Shown here: positions 14,401 through 25,000 of the stretch, in pieces
Position numbering within the stretch: position 1 is the first letter of the stretch
How the letters are laid out: the number at the start of each line of letters is the position of its first letter
Assembly (NCBI GenBank): GCA_018857735.1
Contig: JABMCL010002628.1
Coordinates: forward strand, 192,001-256,000
DNA: 64,000 nucleotides
From: Alviniconcha marisindica
Lineage: Eukaryota > Mollusca > Gastropoda > Provannidae
Reading direction: 5' to 3'
Translations under genes and position numbers: made by a program
Notes under the pieces: model-generated
What the model saw: only the letters and a program-made list of their open reading frames with translations
Databases searched by the model: none
What the model was told of the DNA's origin: nothing

Positions 14401-16700
14401 CGGTTCATGCCATTCATTTTTTTTCTCTTGGCTTGCCCTTTTGTTTCTGGAGTTATATCATTCATTTACGATGTAAGAGTGAAGGGGGTAGTCTTGATGT
14501 TTAACGAGACCTCTCATTCTTTCTTTGTATGGGGTAGTTCGTGAGCGTCTGTTGCCCTGCCGTGTTGTTGTCACTGCTAAGTGGGTTGTATCGTGTACAC
14601 AGATTACGTGTATCCAGCCTTTGTCCCGTTGCTCACTGACATCACTTGCCTCCTCTTTCTTTTCAAAAGTGTTGTTGTTTTCTCTTTTCCCCTTCTTTTT
14701 CACCATGCGTTCTTTCTTTTTATCTTTGGTTTACTGGCCATTTCGTACCCGCTTGTTAGCTTGCCTGATTAGGGCAGCCATTTTGCATTTCTCTTGTCGT
14801 CTGTATTTGTTTACATCCCGATGCTTTGTCATCGGTTGTCCTGATTAGCGTTTTGCTTTATCAGTCTGCAGCCTTTGTTTTTCTAGATGGAAGCCGGGTT
14901 AGTTAGGGGTTAGTTTAGAGTTAGTTATGGTTAGTTTGCCTTTCCATCTGTTTGTCGTTGGCACAGTTATTTTTGCTCTGTGCTCTTATGACCGTGTCCT
15001 CCACTCTTTTGTTGCAGACAGTAGTCTATTAGACTCTTGTGATTTGGTGGGTTTTGTTGTTGTTGTTTTTTCCCACCTTCTGCTTGCAGGTAGGCAACCG
15101 TTTGGGCTTTTGAGGTGGTTACAGCTGTTTTGTTTCTTTCATTTGGTGTCAGCTGTTTGCTTGCCTGATTAGGGCAGCCATTTTTTGTTTTACCACCAGC
15201 ATTTGTGGTTTGGTCTTTCTTTCTTTGCCACAGGCATTTGTGGTCTGTTCTTTCTTTCTTTGCCACAGGCATTTGTGTACAGTCTCTTTCTTTGACGGCC
15301 TTTTCTGCCGTCGGCATTCGTATTAGATTTTTGGTCTTTGCCTTGTTAGCGCTTGTCTCAGGGTTTTAGTGTATCTCTCAATTTTTGTTATCATGCTGTG
15401 CGCTTGCTGCTCGTCAGCTTCATCCTTGGAGATTTGAACTGGAATTTTTTCAAAGTCGGTTATCCTCTGGACAGCCCACAAGTGTTCCAATCATGCATAC
15501 CACTTTGAAGCAAACCCCATTTGGTATTCTGCCATAAAGTTTACGAAATCACACTCAGGGAAGTGCTCACTACACAAATGGGCGTGACTGAGGCACAGCA
15601 TCAAAGTCAGCTAGTTTGAATTGTACAAATTTGACCCAATTTCGCCTCACGGTGGGTCGATTCCACGGGAATTCATGCAGTTATACTTTGGGTTGCTTGT
15701 GAGTTGTTACAGTTTGCTGCAACACAGTAGGCCGGCATGGTTAGAGCTTTTTGTTGACCACACGCATACACATTCAATGAACAATTTAAGATGGCAACCG
15801 CACTGACTCCCCAGACTGACATCACTTCCAAGAAAGTCACATGACTGATGGAGAACCCGAGACAGCAGTCTCAGCCAGCCTACAAAAAATAAAATTGATT
15901 AAAAATCAACATGAACATTTTTCTTCATTTTTTATTTCATTAAATCTCAGACCAGAGACTCATTTGTCAATCATTTCGATGGTCATTTTGCATACTTAAA
16001 AACCTTGGACTTTTTCCTTTAAAGATGCTCATGAATTTCATTTTGAGTGCAGTGATAATTATTTCAAGCATCTGAAATTATTTTCTAATGTCATCTGGTT
16101 GCAGCTGACTGCTCAGCGTTTCTGATCCAAAACAAGTATATAATATACATCTCATTATCTGTCTCTAACTCAGTCCAAAGCCTTATGGCATGGCAGATCT
16201 ACATTAACTGATGCAGACTGCTCGACCTATCCAGTCTTGTCTTGGGTAAGACTTCCCACCCCTTTTCTAGTGTGTAATGCAGCAAAGCTCCCCAACAAAA
16301 TGTGCACCTGTGTCCACTGACAGTTGTTGGGACCACTGTCAACTTGTCATCCTTGTTGTCTTTTGTCTGTCAAAAACAAGAAAAAGAATTATTTAGAATT
16401 TTTATAACAAAACTACAGCAATAAATACTAAGTTCTAAAAGGCATGTTTTATTGACTTTTTTTTTTATGGAACCACACAGTGACATCTTTATGCAAGTCT
16501 GACACTTCAAATTCAATCATCTTTGTGGTTGCTGTTTTGATCGCTGATTGTGTGTGTGTGTGCATGCGCACGTTTGTGGTGTGTGTGTGTTTGTGGGTAT
16601 GACTATGAGAGAGAAAGATTCATACTTTATAGTATATCTACTACTAAAAGAGATAACACCTGATTGTGGTGTGAGCCTGCACACGCCCAACATGGCAACA

Positions 16701-16763
<63 letters not shown>

Positions 16764-18501
16764 TATATGTACAAGTAGTAGACCATAATATGCCACGTCA
16801 TCATTGAGGTATATGTTTTACATCAGGAACTATGAGCTGGAGGTCAAAAAATAAATTATTAAACTGCCACAAGCTTATTGTCTCCCCTCCAAAAAAAAAA
16901 GTTTCAAAAAGTAATAAAAGCAACCTTGTTCCACACACAGGGGTTATCACTTAGTTTTATCACTTTATTTCCATCTATTTTTAACTTTAGTTTAATCTCA
17001 CTTTAATATCATCTATTATCAATTTATTATATTAGCAGTCTGTTCACGGTCCATAGTAATCTAAATTCATCAACCCATATTTTACCAAAAAAATAATTAA
17101 TAATTAAACAATTGTGAAGTTGAACCCCTTTTTCTTTCTTGGTGCTTTACGTCCACGGAGGCGAGATGGCCTATTAGGGACGGTTGAACCCCTCCCTGCC
17201 TTGTGTCTTTTATTTTGGGAAGTAAGTCAACATGGTGCTTAACGTCCACAGAAACCATAAGGCTTATTAGGGATGGGGAGAAGGGGGGGAAGGGGGTTTG
17301 GAGGTGTGTGTGGGGGGGAGGGGGGGTGGGGGGGAGGGGGAGGGAGATTATATACCTATCGCTACAGTACACTGTCACCACCAGAATGATTCCTGCATTA
17401 AGATGGGCAGCGATGAGAGCCATTTTAATATTTCAGTAGGAAGTGATGGACAAAGTCACAAGACAGTGTCCACAAACCACAACCTTTTTGAAGAGAAATG
17501 AGAGCCGAAGCAGTATCGAACCGAGGTCCTTCAGGTTACCAGCCTAACGCCTTACCACTAGGCCAAACCGGCTCACTTTATTTTGGGAATAACAAAATGG
17601 CAATTTATATCCACTTTCAGTTTTAGCCCTATTGGTTTGTGGTCCTCAAATGGTTTGGCAATGTGTGTGTGTGTGTATGTGTGCATGCATGCATATATAT
17701 ACATGTGTGCATGCATACACTGGCACAGTGACAGTACCGAATGAACTGATATGTGGACATTCCAAATCCCAAGGAATGGACACTTCAGGTTTATTCCGTC
17801 CACTCACTCACATACCCACACACACGCATTCTCATGCCATTCAAGGACTGTGAACCAAAGGGGCTAAAAGTGGATAATGCAGTAAATGATATATGAAGCC
17901 CTGGCGAAACATCAGAGGGTTTGGGCTGTCCATCCTGCAGCCCACAGAACTCCTGGATTGCACTTTGCAGACTGTCCTCTCCGGGGCGAACCCGACTCGG
18001 AGTTAAGGAAGTTTAAGAACAACCCAGAACATAACCAAAAATATAACATAACCAAAAATGGTTGCTTACGATATCCAAAACTAAAACCGTAAAAGCAAGA
18101 CCAAGACTTCAATTAAATGTTATCTTACAAGTTAATATACATCCTGCAGCAACACTGCCACCGATTTCTGTCGTCTGCTCCATATCTCATCCCATTACCA
18201 TCAGAAACGTATAATGCCAACAGTATAAAGTGTGCAAATGCAAACCACTCACCACAGCACCAATGAAAGAGAGCTTGGTCTTCAGTGATGGATCAACAAC
18301 GTACAAAAAGGATCTAACTGTTGAAGATCCCTTGTTTTCAATCGTGATCGACGTGTACGTTTTTACTACATGGCTTGAGATGTCGATCTTACGTTCCACT
18401 TGTGTCACAACAATGTTTTGATCGACAGTGTCCTGATTTACTTTGCACAAAACAGAAACAAAATAGGGCAAAAACAGCAAATAAAATACTTTCCCCTTCA
18501 T
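8487..18501 (-). CDS. RPN1: Ribophorin I, oligosaccharyltransferase subunit 1 (complete, 10 exons)
   Basis: Conserved non-catalytic subunit of the ER oligosaccharyltransferase, which transfers the dolichol-linked glycan to asparagines of nascent proteins. Coding exons, 5' to 3' on the minus strand: 18501-18253, 16366-16308, 13450-13141, 12126-11920, 11631-11439, 10785-10686, 10333-10195, 9792-9673, 9231-8986, 8669-8487. They join in frame at GT-AG introns to about 601 aa; human RPN1 is 607 aa. Visible features: signal peptide ([19 protein letters not shown]), family blocks [42 protein letters not shown] and NLVEQHIQD, a conserved NIS sequon near residue 293, a transmembrane helix near 431-449 ([18 protein letters not shown]), and a cytosolic helical tail after RLDFSITK. 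The 59-nt second exon is inferred from phase and splice sites because its sequence is poorly conserved. An in-frame upstream ATG at 18573 would add 24 residues before the signal peptide; the internal Met is preferred. Confidence 0.95.
9397..9415. repeat. Poly-G tract in RPN1 intron 8
   Basis: A run of 19 G on the plus strand (C on the RPN1 sense strand) between RPN1 exons 8 and 9. Confidence 0.9.
9673..9792 (-). CDS. RPN1: RPN1 exon 8: transmembrane segment
   Basis: This 120-nt phase-0 exon encodes [18 protein letters not shown], then a run of hydrophobic residues, then [10 protein letters not shown]. It carries the single membrane anchor plus the start of the cytosolic tail, and it matches the corresponding human segment closely. 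Acceptor is CAG and donor is GTAAGG on the minus strand. Confidence 0.93.
13850..16030. mobile_element. Foldback element with long imperfect inverted arms inside RPN1 intron 2
   Basis: The left arm (about 13855-14130) starts near GAACAAGTCCAAGGTTT and later has GACTTGGAAAAAATTCCAG and CTCCAAGGATGAAGCT. The right arm (about 15415-16025) carries the reverse complements: CATCCTTGGAGATTTG, CTGGAATTTTTTCAAAGTC, and AAAACCTTGGACTTTTTCC at the outer end. GTCTGGGGAGTCA-like blocks also pair. The interior (14190-15400) is T-rich, has no long ORF, and repeats TTGCCTGATTAGGGCAGCC at about 14761 and 15160 and CTTTGCCACAGGCATTTGTG near 15220-15275. It looks like a non-autonomous foldback DNA transposon. 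The outer ends and target-site duplication are approximate. Confidence 0.7.
16704..16760. repeat. (AT)n microsatellite in RPN1 intron 1
   Basis: A perfect TA dinucleotide run of about 56 bases. Confidence 0.9.
17125..17285 (+). repeat. Interspersed repeat fragments (family C-like) in RPN1 intron 1
   Basis: Two related pieces occur in a row: GGTGCTTTACGTCCACGGAG and GGTGCTTAACGTCCACAGAA, each followed by a CTTATTAGGGA-type block. Similar blocks occur at 37100-37150 and 52220-52260. A G-rich low-complexity stretch follows at 17278-17345. Confidence 0.5.
17500..17577 (-). repeat. tRNA-Thr-like SINE head in RPN1 intron 1
   Basis: On the minus strand this reads as a tRNA-like unit. Box A is TGGCCTAGTGG, box B is GGTTCGATAC. 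The D stem GCCT/AGGC pairs perfectly. The anticodon stem TTAGG/CCTGA flanks the loop CTGGTAA, giving a GGT (Thr) anticodon. The outer 5' GAGCCG can pair with 3' CGGCTC. Two extra bases between the acceptor stem and box A and a weak T stem argue against a functional tRNA. It is most likely the promoter head of a tRNA-derived SINE or a tRNA pseudogene, with family C-like sequence nearby at 17130-17280. Confidence 0.65.
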
Positions 18502-18798
18502 TTTGAAAATACTGCAGATGAAAATGGATTGTGAAAAGGGGGCAAGACACCTCAACGAATCGCCGGCTTCCACGAGCGGACGCCAAGCCTCGTTCTCAGT
18601 CGCTGTGTTGGCAGTGGGTGGTTAAATTGGTAGAATGGAAAATTGTTTCCGGGTAATATTATTGCCATAAAAACAACGAAACTTATTCGAATTAGCATCC
18701 TTTCGTCTAAATTTAATTCCAAAAAAATTGTGTTATTCCTTTTTATAAAATGATTACGTTTCGGTGATTTATTATTTTTAACTTTTAATGAGTGCAAA
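18502..18798. promoter_or_regulatory. Bidirectional promoter between RPN1 and IPO9
   Basis: Only 297 bases separate the two divergent start codons, so both 5' UTRs and the core promoter must lie here unless non-coding first exons exist. Visible elements are an inverted CCAAT box (ATTGG at 18626-18630), an ETS-type site (TTTCCGG at 18646-18652, CCGGAAA on the minus strand) and, overlapping the IPO9 start, a YY1-like AAAATGGCGGG. No TATA box is placed suggestively. This mix is typical of housekeeping bidirectional promoters; the shared function is inferred. Confidence 0.7.
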
Positions 18799-19898
18799 AT
18801 GGCGGGAGCTAGTGGCGATAGAAACGAGTCGTTGAAAGAAACGATTCTTGAAAGCCTGACAGCGATCCTGTCGCCAGATCATGTCACTAGGTCGAACGGT
18901 GAAGATCAAATAAAGGCGCTTGAGGTCACGGAAGGTATGTTCGTTGTATTTTTTAGCTGATACTTGGATGCAAATCGAGCCTCTGTAGGTCTTGTTCTGG
19001 AACCCTCACGTGTCAGTTGCCCCATCACCATGGCATGCTATGGGTAGCTGTTTTTGCACTCGGGGTTTCATGGACGCTATTTTTGTTTCTTTGGTATTTG
19101 ACTGGTAATTGTTGGATTTGTAAGTCTGGAACTATTAGCAATATAAGCTTTGATTGTTATCTTTTAATTTGCATCGTATGGAATCGGTTATCTGTGCATC
19201 AAGATAGTAGATTAGTGCAGTTGGCTAGCAGTAGCAGACGATGCTTTTGATAGTCTAACCTTCGTGCAGTCACAAACGGCAGCTTTCACGTTTTTTTGTT
19301 TGTTTTTGTTTGTTTTTTTAGGGAAAAAATGGATTAGTGTTCCCAGACATTAATTTTGGTTTAAATAAAAATATAAAAATATAAAACAAATTGCGGTGTG
19401 TGTATTACACATGTATGCAAAAGATCATACTCGTGTAAACTTAAAGATCCAGTATTCTTTGTTAGACTTAGAGTTTGGTGGATTATCATTATGGAAACAA
19501 CAGTATCAGATTATAAACTTATAACCCAGCATGTGTTAAAAGTAAGTGTCAGAGTCTTCAAAATGTTGAAGTTGAACACAAAAGAAGTAAGGAATGCAAT
19601 CAGGTGCATTTCAGTCTGATTTAATGGTGATTTTGAACTACAGCAGAAGCTGAGTTTTAAGAAAACATGGCATCTTCTTAGGCCTTCAACTTTGCACAAC
19701 CAGCTTAGAGCTGATTTAAGTTTTAAGTGCAAATTCCCTGAGTTTGCACTCTGCATGCTTTATGAATAGAACTGAAATATGCACCAATTAGGACACAGCT
19801 TTTACAATTTTCAAACAGGCAAGAGTGAATATAATTCAGTAACACTACAGTCACTGAATATTTGATATCTGCTCTCTGAGAATTATTGAATCAGACAT

Positions 19899-19968
<70 letters not shown>

Positions 19969-21685
19969 AGTTGACTATCTGATTAGAACAAAAGGCAATT
20001 TCAAGAATTCATATATATATATATATGAAAATAGGCATGGTACTGATAAGTGGTATTAGTGGTAAGGCAGTATGCATTATCTGGGATGATTTATTTTAGA
20101 TTTTTTGGATACTGTTGCTGATATTTTTTTGGTATGACTCTGATCTCCTTTGCCTTTTGTTAATAATGTCTGTTTTTTCCCTTGACACCTTCTTTGTGAG
20201 GATGTCAATCCTCACATAGTCACAACTGCTCCCCCCCCCCCCCCACACGCACACACACTAGTGCCCACCTGCCTCACCTCCCCGATTTCACTTTTTTGCT
20301 TTTCTTTCTTTCTTTTTTCTTTTTTTACAACCCTCAAACATCAACAATGGTCAGCTGTGTTGACTGTGGATGAACTTTGAAGAAGAATGTATTATTATTA
20401 TTGAAAGGAAAAGACTCTGAAGGGGTAATGCTAAATAGTAATATTTCCAATCAGATGTAAATAGGGCCTCCAATTATTTTGTTGTTGTTGTTGTTTTGTT
20501 TCTGTTGTTGTTTTATTTCTTCTTCTGTATAGTTTTAATAGTATCTAACTTTAAGTTCACCACTTTTAGTGCATGCTAAATTATTTTGGTGTTTCTGTGA
20601 TCTACTGAATTGTGATGTAGACTGCATGAGCTTAGACATGTATGCAGGTGATCTTTTTGCGTGTGTACTGGGTAATTGGTGCATAATTCTATAATTATAG
20701 TCTCATCTGAAAGATGTTTGCAGAATCTGCACAGAGTTTGACTGTAGAAATCTTGGGCTGGGTGCAAAGCCCAGTACAGAATTGTCACCCATTTGGTTCT
20801 TGACAGCCAACTCTCCATATTTTTCATTAAATTGGGACAACAGAATTACACTTTACAGCCATGAATTTTCTAGAGAATAACTGGTTTTATTTTAAGTTTA
20901 GTATAGTTTTGCACTTCTTAGAATTAATAATAATTCTTCATTGCAGAGTTTGGAGTTTTCCTGGCTGAGATTACTGTAGATCCTAGTGGACTACTTGCAA
21001 TCAGGCAGCTTGCATCTGTTTTGCTGAAGCAGTATGTCCATTCTCACTGGTCTCAACTTTCTGACAAGTTCCGTGTACCTGAAACTACAGAAACGGTAAG
21101 TTACTAAGTAGTGGAATTAAAATTTGAAACAAATGTTAGCTCTAAGACTAAGAGCTAACTGGTTGGTGAGGTTGCCCCCAAAATAAATAAAACATTAAAA
21201 TTTAAGAGTTTGACTTAGATTCTTCGTAATAATTTTTCTGTTTTAATCAAATGTGCACGTGTATTCATTTTAATCACTGCCACTGGTTTATGCATTCTCA
21301 CAACAGGCGAAGGCGCAGATCAGACAGATCTTACCAGTCGGACTGTCTGAATCCATCAGCAAAGTTCGGTCAAGTGTTGCCTATGCAGTGTCGGCAATTG
21401 CGCACTGGGACTGGCCGGAGCAGTGGCCAGACCTGTTTCCACTCCTGATGCAGGGCCTGACCAGCGGCCAGCCTGACTCGGTGCATGGGGCCATGAGGGT
21501 GTTATCAGGTTGGTTCAGTTTTTTTACCCAACATCATGACGTTTTTACTATAAAGTATAAAATCATCTGACATTGCTGCTCAGACCCCACATACTTAGTT
21601 ACTGTAGGCAAAAAACAAAAGAAAAAGAAAAATCTAAACAAAATTCATCTCAGTATGAAACAAGTGCATTTCAGTTATATCTCCC

Positions 21686-21738
<53 letters not shown>

Positions 21739-22007
21739 ACTTTCTCTCTCTCACCATTCATGCCTATATATGTATATAATATATAAATGATGCCTGTAAT
21801 TTTACATTTACTCATCAGTAGCTTAGCGAGGACTGGTTATAAGACAGGTTTTTGACTGAACCTAAACTACAACTCTAAGGTTTTTGAGTTTGAGTCCCCC
21901 CCACCCCCCACCCCCATGTCTGTCTTGCTCTCTCTCAAGGACTAGTTGTAAGCCAGGTTTTTGACTGAACATCAGCTACAGTCCTTGTAAAATAAAGTTT
22001 TCAACTT

Positions 22008-22065
<58 letters not shown>

Positions 22066-25000
22066 AGTAGGTGTTGTGTTCATGTGACATCTTTTGAGCG
22101 CTGATTAACTGTTGAATCACAGAATTATGAAGACTCCAATTTCACTTGCTGAAAGAAGACTTTCTTAATTGTAAATGCATCTGTATGACTGTTTTACTAG
22201 CTATTTGCATTTCAGACCAGTGAGTTTGTTCCAGAATTTTCCCAAGACATCACCGACACACAGATGGGGCAGGTGGCTCCGATCGTTTTGCCAGAACTGT
22301 ACAAGATCTTCTTGGGGGCTGAGGTGATCATTGTTTTACCATCTATGCAATCTTCAGTCCGAAAGTTCCTCCCCCACCAACCTACTCCCCATAATTAAAA
22401 ACAACAATAAAAAAACACCATACTCTGTACAATAAAGGTGTTGGACTAAGTGCAGTTGTGCCACTTGGAGAAGGGGGGGGGGGGGTAATGGAATCTCTGC
22501 TGTTTAGATCAAAAAGTGTTTTTGTTTGTTTGAAAAGACTTGGTCATTGTACAGATCTGTTGGTGTTACCACTACCAGACTGTGAGAATATGTTGACAAA
22601 GTCTTCATCTTTCTCCTGTTAGCATCTTTAGCTCCAGTAACATAGACCTGGAACATGTTCTGGTAATTTATGCAAACTGATTTCAGTTTTAGGTAATGCT
22701 GAATATGAGTTCAGTTAACTCTGTATTATTTGTGTATAACATCGATTGAAAGGAGTGTTGTGTAGGTATAAAAATATTTTAAAAAGGCACACTTACTGAC
22801 TGCTGCAAAAACAAAAGAGAAAAAAATGGCACCAGCTGTGATACTGATACATTTGATCAATGTGAAATTGTTAATTTTTCTGTTCTGATAGATGTGTGCC
22901 TGTGTGATACAACTTTTTTGTGTTTTTCTTTTTTCATCTTCTCCAGATCTACAGTGTGAGAACACGCTCCAGAGCTGTTCACATCTTTAACATCTTCACT
23001 GGCATGATAGCTGCCATGGATGAGTATAAAAAGGTGTGTGGTGTTTTGTTGTTGTTTTCTTACAACGTGTTGGGCTTGTTAGTGGCCATACAACTGATGT
23101 TTAAGCAACAAATCCTAAACATTCTTCCTTCTTTTCCATCCAGGTCTTACTTTCAGCTTTCAGTCTTACTTTCAGCTTTCAGTCTTACTTTCAGCTCACA
23201 GTTTTGCATCATCTTGATCTTTGCAGTGAATTAAAATCTAAGTTGTTGGTCCTCTGAGAAATGGGTTGGAGGGCAGATGGGCTTCCCAAAGCGCGTAGAT
23301 ACCATCTTGAACTGAACAGTGATTGCGCTAGACATTTTTCAGGCCAGTGTGACATTTACTGGGTGGCGAAAGTGATTCACAGAAACCGGCCAGGTAACCG
23401 CTGTAATTGGTCAGATACATGTTCGTCTTTACTGCTGCCAGAGCTCTACTAGCAAACACCTTGCTCTCTTCCCAGTCTAGAACACACAAGTGCACGCACA
23501 CACACGTGCACCTACTTGTGCATGCACACACATAATACACCACATTCACTCTATTTCTGTGCGCTTTTGTTGTTGTTTTTTGAGAACCAGTCGGGCAAAA
23601 TAACATGTGGTAGGTCTGACCGTTTGCTGTTTTTTGTTTCCGGTATTTGCTGATCTTATTCTTAACCGGTAAAATACCAGAAATTACCTGTTGTTATGAA
23701 CACTGACCGACCTGGGCTGAACTGAACAAGTCTCCTGGGTGTTTGCTGCCCGTTTTAAGCTGTGTATATTTAGCTTTGTATAGTCAAAATGCTTGTGTGT
23801 GTGTGTGTGTGTGTGCTTCTGTGTGTATGCGGGTGTATGCGCTTAGAATAGTCTCTAGGGACACGATTTTGCACTTTAAAAATTCTTTTATTATTATTAT
23901 TAACTAAGTTGTGTATCTCAGTCGACAGGTAAGCAGCTGCTGTTCCCACTCCTTCCTCAGTTTGTGGAAGCCTTTCTGGAAGGACTCAAAATGCCGGATG
24001 GGCCTGCCTCTGACAGTGGCCTTAAGCGGGAGATCATTTCGGTAATGCCATCGGCTGTCTTTCTGTCATGTTTAATTTAAGCGAACCTGTTGAAAAGACC
24101 AGAACAATAGTTGGGAGAATGAAAGAAGTTGACTAAGAGTTTCAAAAGTTTCATATTGTGTGCCATTTTGTTGTTGCTGTATGTTTGTGGAAACAAAAGC
24201 AAGGACTAGTTCCATGCAGCAACTGGATTGCACTGTGGTTGCTGCAGAATTTGAATTTGGTTGCAACGACACCGCTGCCCTAAATATGTGTGTTTTGTTT
24301 CAAGGTTAAAAATAAAACTTGATTGATGCTGATGCTGCAGGCACCCATCTCCTAGACGGCAGAGCTGTTAAGCATTGCATGAAGTTGGTGAGAGTTCTTC
24401 ACTGCCTGATGTTCTTTCGTACTGAGTATCTTTATTTGTGTGTGGTTTTACCTTGTACTCAGGTGTTTAGTGTACTTGACTGCTCGGGTGTCTAATACTT
24501 GAGTGTCCATGTTCGTTTTCAGAGTTAAAAAAAGTGGTAGTTTTGATACTTTAGTAGGCAAAAATTCATGCTGCTTTTGCCATTTAGGATGAACAAATAT
24601 AAATATTATGCTTTTACTGTGTTTGCAGGCCTTGACAACTATTCTCAAGAGTTTCCAGAAGCCCATGTCTGGTTACCTGCCGCAGATTCTCCCCTGCATA
24701 TGGAACATCTTCACCCAAAGTGCTGAGTTGTATCCTTCATTTCATATTTACGTGTACTGCAGCATCAGCATCAGTCAAGTTTAATTTTTAACCTTGAAAC
24801 AAAACACACATAGTTTAGGGCAGCGGTGTCGTTGCAACCAAATTCTGAGAAAAAGAAGGATTCCCGTTAACTGCAGTTGGAGTCTCCTGTAAGTAAGGCT
24901 GTTCCAGACCTGTTTATTCGTATGATTTAGGTGCATTTTGTACACTGAAATTTTCAGCATACAATTTTTTTAAACACAATCATAAATATTTTTTGATGTG

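Noticed and set aside
14525..14848. 107-codon ORF inside the foldback element
   Set aside because: T-rich, Phe/Leu/Ser-rich reading of the element interior with no transposase motifs.
17500..17577. Functional tRNA-Thr gene
   Set aside because: Extra bases between acceptor stem and box A and a mismatched T stem make a pseudo-tRNA or SINE head more likely.
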